A stretch of 40,628 bases of DNA from Flavobacteriaceae bacterium (GTDB lineage: Bacteria; Bacteroidota; Bacteroidia; Flavobacteriales; Flavobacteriaceae). A model generated the notes under the pieces. That model was given only the letters and a program-made list of their open reading frames with translations, made no database searches and was not told the origin of the DNA. Numbering within the stretch: the first letter of the stretch is position 1; every line of letters starts with the position of its first letter. Shown piece by piece: positions 34,153 through 40,628 of this stretch. Location: the NCBI GenBank assembly GCA_026988355.1, contig JALSLK010000084.1, forward strand, positions 1-40,628, read 5' to 3'. The position numbers and the translations under genes were made by a program.

Positions 34153-35355
34153 ATGAAATTAAAAATTTACAATGCACTTTTAAGTACTTTTTTAATTTTA
34201 CTCATATCATGTGGCGATTATGATGGAGATTCAATTAGTTGTGATTCAGGTTTAGGTTTAAATACCACTCTAGGTGATGTAATGCTAACATCACAAAACG
34301 AAGTAAACAATTTTAATAGAAATAATCATATAAATGGCAGTTTATTTATAGGATTTTGTTCAGATAGAGGTTCTAATAATATAAAAAATCTTAATGCGTT
34401 AAGTAGCATTACTGAAATAGATGGCACTCTTTATATTAGCGAAAATAGTCTATTAACTTCTATCGGAGGTTTAATAAATTTAACTCATATTGGTGGTAAT
34501 CTACAGATTATAGGGAATTCTAATTTAAATTCACTTAACGGACTTAATAACCTAACTTATATAGGTGGTACATTGAGTATTTCATTGATGGATGATTTAG
34601 AAAATATAGATGACTTAAATAACCTTAAAACTATAGAAGAAGGTTTGAATTTATGGGCAAATAAAAAAATAAAAAATATTGATGGGTTAATGAATGTAAA
34701 TACTTTTGGAGGTTATATTTCTATTGTAATGAACGAATCGCTAACTAATATAAAAGGTCTCGGAAATAGTAATTGCTCTTCATTGGATCGTCTAAAAATT
34801 GAAAGTAATCATGAACTAACAACTTTAGAGGGACTAGAAACCTTAGAAAACATTGCATCAGAAGGTCTTGATTATCAATCTGGGGAAATTACTATTTATA
34901 GAAATAGTAAATTAGAAAATATTAATGCCCTAAGTAATATTAATTATGTAGAAAGAAGTGTTGAAGTCAGGTGGAATGATATATTGCCAAATATTGAAGG
35001 ATTATCAGGGCTTAGTGAAATTAACGGCCTTTTGTATATTACCGAAAATCCTCTATTATTAACTCTAGATGGATTGCGTAATATTTCAACAATATCAGGA
35101 AGTTTAGCCATTTTTGACAATGACAAAGTTCTTAATTTAAATGGTTTAAGTTCTCTAAACCATGTTGGAACAACTCTCAATATTATTGATAATAATAATC
35201 TTACAGATTTATGTGGATTAACCACTTTGATTCAAACACTAGATGGTTTAAATGAAGGTTGGTTTGTTGAAAATTATTCGCAATATTTTGAAATTATAGA
35301 TAATGCTTATAACCCTACAAGAGAAGATATTGAAAATGGTGATTGTTCCAATTAA
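34153..35355 (+). CDS. Lipoprotein with receptor-L-domain/LRR-like repeats
   Basis: 400 residues. A lipoprotein signal peptide ends in the lipobox LLISC with Cys20 as the lipidated residue, followed by an Asp/Gly stretch. The mature part is a beta-helix-like run of about twelve irregular repeats of the theme NIxGLxNLxxIGGxLxIxxN, as in receptor L domains and BspA-like leucine-rich proteins of Bacteroidota. The repeats have no enzyme motifs. Probably exposed at the cell surface for binding. It lies in a segment bounded by the 47-bp direct repeats and may have arrived as a cassette. Confidence 0.8.
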   Translation: MKLKIYNALLSTFLILLISCGDYDGDSISCDSGLGLNTTLGDVMLTSQNEVNNFNRNNHINGSLFIGFCSDRGSNNIKNLNALSSITEIDGTLYISENSLLTSIGGLINLTHIGGNLQIIGNSNLNSLNGLNNLTYIGGTLSISLMDDLENIDDLNNLKTIEEGLNLWANKKIKNIDGLMNVNTFGGYISIVMNESLTNIKGLGNSNCSSLDRLKIESNHELTTLEGLETLENIASEGLDYQSGEITIYRNSKLENINALSNINYVERSVEVRWNDILPNIEGLSGLSEINGLLYITENPLLLTLDGLRNISTISGSLAIFDNDKVLNLNGLSSLNHVGTTLNIIDNNNLTDLCGLTTLIQTLDGLNEGWFVENYSQYFEIIDNAYNPTREDIENGDCSN

Positions 35356-35701
35356 TAGATTTTTATTTTAACACTATTTTTTAGATAAAAACACAGAATC
35401 ATTACTATTAGTTGCGATGTTTTTTCGGCATCATAAACCTTTACTTACGCGTTTATATTTGTTTTGGTGTTCGTGAATCTCCTAAAGTCGATTTAACAAA
35501 ACAATAGGCGAAAGAGCGTTAATAATTTTATGGTTTCTAGCAAAATATTATTCTAAATAACAAAAACAAATATTAACGCTTGAGTAAACACTTATTTTGG
35601 GCTAGGGCAGGAGCGTTGAGTAAAACCGAAGAATGAGGTTCACGATTTCAAAAAATAAAATATAAAAGTATGAGTAAATGTGTGTGGAGTGGATTAAATA
35701 A
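35356..35701. other. Gene-free gap with diverged intergenic repeats
   Basis: Three blocks here resemble blocks at 40.18-40.52 kb in another order: 35447-35482 (with 40348-40385), 35495-35549 (with 40183-40231) and about 35560-35588 (with about 40488-40516). The second copy of the 47-bp repeat (35649-35695) ends 6 bases before the stop of the Xre gene. No gene is evident. Confidence 0.45.
35649..35695 (+). repeat. 47-bp perfect direct repeat, copy 2
   Basis: Identical to 34037-34083. The shared ATG is at 35670 and its frame continues 43 codons antisense to the Xre gene, so that reading is not credited as a gene. Confidence 0.85.
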
Positions 35702-36046
35702 CTACTTTTTACCTTTTAACAATGTTCTTAAAAACAAAATTTCATCTTTTAAAGTGTTAATATGCTCTTTATCTGAGTTAATTATAGTATCTACATTATA
35801 AGCTTGTGGATTCTCATTATTATGCTGTGTGATAATTTTTGCAGATTTCTCATCAAATAAATAAGCGACAGTAATATCTAAAACTTTAGCAATTTTTTGT
35901 ATTTTTGGAACAGTTAACCTAGTATCACTTTTTTCTAGTCTCCCATAATTAGATTGTGTAATTTCTAACTCTAAAGCCATTGCTTCTTGAGAGATACCTT
36001 TTCTTTCACGTGCTTTTCTTATACGTACACCAATTTCATTAATCAT
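35702..36046 (-). CDS. Xre-family transcriptional regulator
   Basis: 114 residues from the ATG at 36046. The frame is open to an ATG at 36169, but that adds 41 hydrophobic residues covering the palindromes, whereas MINEIGVRIRKARER is the normal start of a helix-turn-helix_3 protein. The DNA-binding domain (about 1-62) contains KGISQEAMALELEITQSNYGRLEK. The C-terminus is a short helical segment, perhaps for dimerisation. It is divergent from the small secreted gene with two 15-bp palindromes between them, the usual layout of an autoregulated repressor. Confidence 0.88.
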   Translation of the reverse strand: MINEIGVRIRKARERKGISQEAMALELEITQSNYGRLEKSDTRLTVPKIQKIAKVLDITVAYLFDEKSAKIITQHNNENPQAYNVDTIINSDKEHINTLKDEILFLRTLLKGKK

Positions 36047-36092
36047 GATATGAATTGTTTTATGCGTAAAAGTAATGATTATATTTAATATA

Positions 36093-36107
36093 CAACTAAA
36101 ATAGTTG
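36093..36107. promoter_or_regulatory. Palindrome 1 in the Xre divergent gap
   Basis: CAACTAAAATAGTTG: 6-base perfect arms with a 3-base centre, 47 bases before the Xre start. Same geometry as the second palindrome but different sequence; a candidate operator. Confidence 0.5.
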
Positions 36108-36129
36108 AAATAAAATCTTATTTTCGAGA

Positions 36130-36144
36130 TGTCAATAATTGACA
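36130..36144. promoter_or_regulatory. Palindrome 2 in the Xre divergent gap
   Basis: TGTCAATAATTGACA: 6-base perfect arms with a 3-base centre, 37 bases centre-to-centre from palindrome 1, about 3.5 helical turns. Candidate operator for the divergent genes. Confidence 0.55.
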
Positions 36145-36193
36145 CGCTATGATTAAAAAAATATAGCAATTTTTAACTTAAATTTATATTATT

Positions 36194-36445
36194 ATGAAAC
36201 ATTTTTTTTTTATTTTTGTATTAGCCTTTATGACTACAAGTTTTACCAGCAATAAAACAAATACTCTAGAATCTGTTGGTTGGAATGCGACTTGCTATGT
36301 TACAATCAGAAACTCTGAAACTGGGGAAACTAGAAGAGTTTATGGTTCTGGATCTGGAGGAACTCAGGCAGAGGCACTTGCTAATTGTGGAAGTAACGCT
36401 ACTGCTACAGCTAGAATGTTGGTTGGTATGTTAAATAAACAATAG
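36194..36445 (+). CDS. Small secreted two-cysteine protein
   Basis: 83 residues with a signal peptide (MKHFFFIFVLAFMTTSFTSN). The mature part is about 60 residues, Gly/Ala/Thr-rich, with a pair of cysteines (ATCYVTIR and LANCG) that could form one disulfide, and a GSGSGGTQAEA linker. I do not recognise it. Divergent from the Xre gene and ending in a terminator before the GLPGLI gene. It could be a secreted peptide, a toxin-like effector or a surface protein; no immunity gene is recognisable. Confidence 0.7.
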   Translation: MKHFFFIFVLAFMTTSFTSNKTNTLESVGWNATCYVTIRNSETGETRRVYGSGSGGTQAEALANCGSNATATARMLVGMLNKQ

Positions 36446-36472
36446 TTAAAAATAACTTCAAGATTAATCATT

Positions 36473-36515
36473 CAGTTTTGAGATTTTATTAAATAATTCT
36501 CAAAACTGTTTTTTT
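36473..36515 (+). terminator. Terminator after the small secreted gene
   Basis: CAGTTTTGAGA (36473-36483) pairs with TCTCAAAACTG (36498-36508), loop of 14 bases, then seven Ts. It sits 28 bases after the stop at 36445 and 11 bases before the GLPGLI ATG, so it could act as an attenuator with partial read-through. Confidence 0.8.
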
Positions 36516-36525
36516 ATTTAAAATT

Positions 36526-37338
36526 ATGATAAAAAAAATCGCTTTTTTGACATTGTCAATATTATTTTACACCATTAGTATATACGGACAAAAAGACTCT
36601 ATAAATATTTACCAAGTACAATATGAAAGATCTCTAACATTTGAAGATAGCGATAGACCTTTTGTTTCGATATACGAATATACCAAGTTTATTGAATTTA
36701 ATAAGGCAATTTATAAAAGGAAAAACAAAATTAAAAAAACTAACACACTAGTAAAAGGTGAGCAAGACGATTCAATTTTAATTTTCACTCCATCTAGTAA
36801 AAATGTAAGTGTTGTTTATAAAGATTATGATAAAAGAAAGTTATATTCAAAACACGAAGTAGCTTTTAAATATTTCGTAGTTAAGGATGATCTTGACATA
36901 TGCAATTGGGATATTTTAGACGAAAAGAAATATATTCTAGGATATGAATGTCAATTAGCATCAATGACTTTTAGAGGTAGAAAATATCAAGCTTGGTTTA
37001 CCTCAAAACTTCCTGTAGGAGGACCTTGGAAATATGACGGTCTTCCAGGAATGATTCTAGAAATTAAATCAATGGATAATTTTATTGCATTTAAAGCAAT
37101 TGGTTTAAAAAATGAATTACTTACTATAAACTCCATTACAAATCCTTTCAAAACAAACAAAGCCATTACTTGGCAAGAATTCAAAGTTTTATACAAAAAG
37201 AAAGCCATTGAATTAATAAATTATAGACCAAATTCAGAATCATTAGGAATTGAAACATCTAGAGGAGGTATAGAAACTTATATTGATGAAGATGATAAAG
37301 AATATAATAATGAATTAAAAAAAATACTTAATAAATAA
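36526..37338 (+). CDS. GLPGLI family protein
   Basis: 270 residues. Signal peptide at about 1-21 (ends SIYGQ). The family signature is YDGLPGMILEI at about 175, preceded by the conserved AWFTSKLPVGGPWKY. GLPGLI proteins are secreted proteins of Bacteroidota of unknown biochemical function, often encoded next to a TonB-receptor-like outer-membrane protein, as here (20 bases to the next gene). Probably periplasmic or surface associated. Confidence 0.92.
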   Translation: MIKKIAFLTLSILFYTISIYGQKDSINIYQVQYERSLTFEDSDRPFVSIYEYTKFIEFNKAIYKRKNKIKKTNTLVKGEQDDSILIFTPSSKNVSVVYKDYDKRKLYSKHEVAFKYFVVKDDLDICNWDILDEKKYILGYECQLASMTFRGRKYQAWFTSKLPVGGPWKYDGLPGMILEIKSMDNFIAFKAIGLKNELLTINSITNPFKTNKAITWQEFKVLYKKKAIELINYRPNSESLGIETSRGGIETYIDEDDKEYNNELKKILNK

Positions 37339-37358
37339 GTTTTTTTACAATTTTATTT

Positions 37359-40028
37359 ATGATTAAAATTAAACAATATTTATTTTTAATATTTATTTTT
37401 AATGTAAGTTTAACTTACTCTCAATCTATTAAAGGTACAGTTTATGATTTAGAAAAAAAGCCCTTAAACGCAAAAATAATAATCAAAAGAACTAATAGTT
37501 TAAATATTATCAGTGAATTTGTAATTGTTTCAAAAGGTGTTTTTTCTTATGATTTTAAAAAATCATATTCTTCAAGCGATATTATTGTTTTAGAAATTTC
37601 TTCAACGGGTTATTCTACCTACATAGAGGAAGTAGAAGTGTCAAAGTTAAAATCATCTTCAGTCTTTAATTTTATCTTATTGAAAGAAAAAATTGAAAAA
37701 CTCGATGAAGTCATTATAAAAAGTAAAGAGAGACCTTTTTCTGTTAAAAAAGATACAGTTACATTTCGTGTTGAATCATATACTGATGGTACTGAAAAAA
37801 AAGTGATTGATTTACTAAAAAAACTTCCAGGAATAAAAGTTGACGAAAATACAAATATCATCAAGTATAAAGGCATAAGGATTGAGACAGTTACTTTAGA
37901 AGGAGATAATTTATTTGGCCACAATTATAGTATTGGCACTAAAAATATTAATATTGATTTAATTAAAGAGATTGAGGCAATTGAAAATTATTCTGAAAAT
38001 AAATTACTCAAAGGTATCGAAAATACTAACAAGGTTTCTTTAAACTTAAAACTGAAAGAAAATAAAACTGATATTTCTATAAATACAGAATTAGGAGTTG
38101 GTTATTCTTCAAATGATGTTCCTATTGATGCTTCTATAAATCTTTTATCAATAAGCAAAAAACATAAATCTTTCACTGTATCTACCTTTAATAATATCGG
38201 TAAAAATAAATCTCCCTTTAATTATTCTAATAATGGAATTGGCTACGAACAATTAAAAGAAGAAAAATATTTAGTAAAGAAAGTGATTACAGAATATAGT
38301 TCACCGAATGTTACAGAAAATAATCTATCTAATATTAATAATGAATTTTTCAATAATCTAAATTCTATTTTTAATTTATCTGATAAAATAAAAGCAAAGG
38401 TTAATCTTTATTTTATTAAAGATAGAATAAATATTAATCAATTTTCTAAGAGTAACATCAGTATAGACAATAACGATTTTACGATTTTTGATGACAATTT
38501 AATCCTTAAAAAACCCTCTCAATATAGAGGTGATATAGAATTAAAATATAACACTTCTCAATCATCTCTTTTAAAATACAAAATCCGCTTTAGTAACGAA
38601 TCAATTAACACTAAAAAAACTACTTCCTCAAATCAAAACACCGATTTTTCATCTTTTTTAAGTTCTAAAAGTATTTTCATAAACCAAAATTTAGAATTTA
38701 CAAAAAAAATATCTAATAGAAAAGCGCTACAACTAAATATATTAAACTCAACAAACCAACTAGATCAAAAATTTTCTCTTTATCCATCAATATTTAATAA
38801 CCCTGAATTTAATCAAAATATTCAGAATATTGATTCCAAAAAACAAAATACATCTTTTAAGGCACTTTTTTTAGGAAAAGAAAAAAAAGGTAATAAATAT
38901 AGTTTTTCAGTAGGATATAAATTAACACATGATTTCTTCGAATCTAATTTGTATAATAAAAATAACTCACCACTCATAGTTCCAGTAGAGAATAGTTCAA
39001 ACAATCTAGAATATTCAAAAAATGAAATCTACACATTTGGTTCTTATAATATAAAATTAGGAAAATTCACAATATCTCCTAATTATTCTTTTAGATATTT
39101 AAATCAAATTTTAAAGGAAATATCTATATCTAAAAACTCCAATTTTTTCATTTTTGAACCATCATTAAATCTAGCATATAAAATAAACAAAACATCTTTT
39201 ATAAGTTTTGATTTTGGTTTAAATAAAGATACGGCCTCTGCTCAGAATTTATTTGCAAATCAAGTATTGATTGATTATAGAATCGTAAAAAAAAACCTAT
39301 TTAATCTATCTCTACAGAAAAACCAAAATTTTAATTTAATATTTTCTAAAAATGACCTTTTTAATCAACTAGAATTAACATTTAGTGCAAATTACCTAAA
39401 ACAAAAAGGTAATTTTTTCACAAATACATTAATCAATAATAATTCAACAGAAATTACAAATTTCTTTTTAAATGAGAATACGGATAATTTACTTTTTTAT
39501 TTTAGCTTATCTAAATTAATTCCCTCTCTTAAAACAAATATTAAAGTTCTTTCCAATTACTCAATATTTAATTATAAAAATATTGTTAACAATTCAGAAC
39601 TTAGAGACAATAAAAATATTAACTCTGATAATAGTGTCTTTTTAAAAACTGTTTTTAATTTACAAATTAATTTTGAAAATAAAACAACATATCGTTCACA
39701 AATAAACAGAAGCACAAATAAATTTATCAACAACTCTATAGAAAACAAGTTTAAAATAATTTTTAAACCAACTAAATATATTTTTGCCACAACTACATTC
39801 AATTACTTAATTCCCTCTCTTAACAATAGATCTAATAATTTTTCTTTTTTAAGTTCTAAAGTCTTATACAAGCCTAAAAGCAAAAAATGGGAATTGGATC
39901 TGTCAGGTGTTAATTTATTAAATCAGAAGTTTTTCGTTCAAGAAAACAACACAGATATTTCATCTAATATTTTTCAAACAAATCTACTTGGCAGGTATTT
40001 TTTAGTAAACTTCAATTACTCTTTTTGA
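37359..40028 (+). CDS. TonB-receptor-like outer-membrane barrel protein
   Basis: 889 residues. Signal peptide (about 1-22, ends TYSQS), an N-terminal carboxypeptidase-regulatory-like beta-sandwich (about 24-112, KGTVYDLEKKPLNAKI), a plug-like domain (about 115-235, PGIKVDENTNIIKYKGIRI) and a large barrel of repeated amphipathic strands up to a C-terminal Phe (VNFNYSF). This is the architecture of the SusC-unlike TonB-receptor/barrel partners of GLPGLI proteins. No DxxV-type TonB box is evident. It likely moves or binds a substrate handled by the GLPGLI partner. Confidence 0.88.
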   Translation: MIKIKQYLFLIFIFNVSLTYSQSIKGTVYDLEKKPLNAKIIIKRTNSLNIISEFVIVSKGVFSYDFKKSYSSSDIIVLEISSTGYSTYIEEVEVSKLKSSSVFNFILLKEKIEKLDEVIIKSKERPFSVKKDTVTFRVESYTDGTEKKVIDLLKKLPGIKVDENTNIIKYKGIRIETVTLEGDNLFGHNYSIGTKNINIDLIKEIEAIENYSENKLLKGIENTNKVSLNLKLKENKTDISINTELGVGYSSNDVPIDASINLLSISKKHKSFTVSTFNNIGKNKSPFNYSNNGIGYEQLKEEKYLVKKVITEYSSPNVTENNLSNINNEFFNNLNSIFNLSDKIKAKVNLYFIKDRININQFSKSNISIDNNDFTIFDDNLILKKPSQYRGDIELKYNTSQSSLLKYKIRFSNESINTKKTTSSNQNTDFSSFLSSKSIFINQNLEFTKKISNRKALQLNILNSTNQLDQKFSLYPSIFNNPEFNQNIQNIDSKKQNTSFKALFLGKEKKGNKYSFSVGYKLTHDFFESNLYNKNNSPLIVPVENSSNNLEYSKNEIYTFGSYNIKLGKFTISPNYSFRYLNQILKEISISKNSNFFIFEPSLNLAYKINKTSFISFDFGLNKDTASAQNLFANQVLIDYRIVKKNLFNLSLQKNQNFNLIFSKNDLFNQLELTFSANYLKQKGNFFTNTLINNNSTEITNFFLNENTDNLLFYFSLSKLIPSLKTNIKVLSNYSIFNYKNIVNNSELRDNKNINSDNSVFLKTVFNLQINFENKTTYRSQINRSTNKFINNSIENKFKIIFKPTKYIFATTTFNYLIPSLNNRSNNFSFLSSKVLYKPKSKKWELDLSGVNLLNQKFFVQENNTDISSNIFQTNLLGRYFLVNFNYSF

Positions 40029-40570
40029 AAACAGATACCTACAATATCAAATAAACAAAGAATTAATCGGGAATTATCACTGAAGATTTACGTCTTATTG
40101 AACGAGTTTTTTATCAATTTAAAAAGGTGTTGGAAAGATAAATTTAAAATAAGATGTTTAAGCGACATCATATAATTTTGGTAAAACAATAGGAGAGAGA
40201 AGCGTAAGATTTTAGAGGTTTAGCAAGATATTTTTTTACAACTTGCGGTATATATCCAAAATTATGTAAAATAGCCTGAAATACGGCTATACGCAAATTA
40301 CTCTAATTGTACTATAATGTCTGCGTTATGTTATTTTGCTTTAGTTCACGCGTTGCTATTTTGTTTTTGGAGTTCATGAATCTCGTACCTCGATTTGGAC
40401 AGCGGTTAAAAATGGGTTTGCATTTCTTTATTTTTTATTCTAAAATGTTTCTTAAAAAATGGTAATGAAATGCGAAGCATACACAAAAACTAAAACAAAT
40501 ATTAACGGATCAAGTACAAAACTTGTGGAGTTTTAAAAATAGTTTGATATTTGTTTCTTAAAAAAAGCAG
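40029..40570. other. Gene-free gap with diverged intergenic repeats
   Basis: The blocks at 40183-40231, 40348-40385 and about 40488-40516 resemble blocks in the 35.4-35.6 kb gap, in a different order. A hairpin-like AGCCtgaaatacGGCT lies at about 40273-40288. There is no gene; the last bases precede the ATG at 40571. Confidence 0.4.
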
Positions 40571-40628
40571 ATGTCAAGTATTGATTTATTACCAATTTTA
40601 GAATTACTTTTACCAGAAGTTTTAGTTA
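40571..40628 (+). CDS. Start of a possible ISAon1-type transposase (partial)
   Basis: The ATG at 40571 opens a frame through the window end: MSSIDLLPILELLLPEVLV, 19 residues. The LLPEVLV start with a leading hydrophobic helix is the pattern I associate with the N-terminal region of ISAon1-family transposases in Bacteroidota. The fragment is too short to be certain; another DNA-linked gene is possible. Confidence 0.4.
   Translation, partial: MSSIDLLPILELLLPEVLV

Noticed and set aside
36047-36169. Upstream start for the Xre gene (adds 41 residues)
   Set aside because: The extension is hydrophobic, unlike Xre proteins, and covers the two operator-like palindromes; the ATG at 36046 gives a normal domain start.

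Overview
The window is AT-rich DNA from a member of the Bacteroidota, most likely a marine-type Flavobacteriaceae. The main reasons are a GLPGLI-family protein beside a large TonB-receptor-like outer-membrane protein, several upstream boxes matching the Bacteroidota -7 consensus TAnnTTTG, a NarX/NarL-like pair with a one-pass kinase, and weak Shine-Dalgarno signals. No rRNA, tRNA or CRISPR array was found. No genus can be named from the sequence alone.

Region 1 (1-7 kb): the 3' end of a membrane protein gene, then an overlapping histidine kinase/response regulator pair. A small scrapyard follows: an IS630-type transposase relic, an unrecognised Gly/Ala-rich membrane protein of 221 residues, and a group II intron 3' end (domains V-VI) without the rest of the intron. 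Next come an LtaS-like phosphoglycerol transferase/sulfatase-fold protein and a surface protein with YadA-head-like repeats.

Region 2 (7.1-24.2 kb): a 16-kb [NiFe] hydrogenase locus on the minus strand, with a convergent His-rich nickel permease gene at its far end. The small subunit lacks a Tat signal and both subunits resemble cyanobacterial-type (group 2a) HupSL. The order of transcription is hupS, hupL, an endopeptidase, two unrecognised small genes, a TPR protein, hypA, hypB, hypF, a YhcG/DUF1016 nuclease-like gene, hypC, hypD, a DUF4143 ATPase, hypX, hypE and an NHL-repeat protein. HypX makes the CO ligand from a formyl donor and is known from aerobic H2 oxidisers, so the locus looks like a complete kit for aerobic uptake of H2. 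Two genes normally seen in defence or mobile settings sit inside it. A strong hairpin with a T-run separates hupSL from the maturation genes, and a second promoter flanked by two CCCTG-stem hairpins lies before the ATPase gene.

Region 3 (24.4-34 kb): a cold-shock protein with promoter and terminator, an ISL3-type transposase relic, and two long-chain acyl-CoA synthetases with an Aer-like PAS protein between them. Then come pheT, pyrD and a PlsC-like acyltransferase on the plus strand.

Region 4 (34-40.6 kb): an accessory region. A lipoprotein with receptor-L-domain/LRR-like repeats lies in a 1.6-kb segment bounded by perfect 47-bp direct repeats. Beyond it an Xre regulator is divergent from a tiny secreted two-cysteine protein, which is followed by a GLPGLI protein and a TonB-receptor-like barrel. 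Two 15-bp palindromes lie in the divergent gap. This last group is the best candidate for an undescribed system. The window ends in the first codons of what may be an ISAon1-type transposase.

A 62-bp inverted-repeat element (MITE-like) occurs twice in opposite orientation, at 5.3 kb and 24.4 kb. A family of diverged intergenic repeats joins 3.1, 34.0, 35.4 and 40.2 kb.
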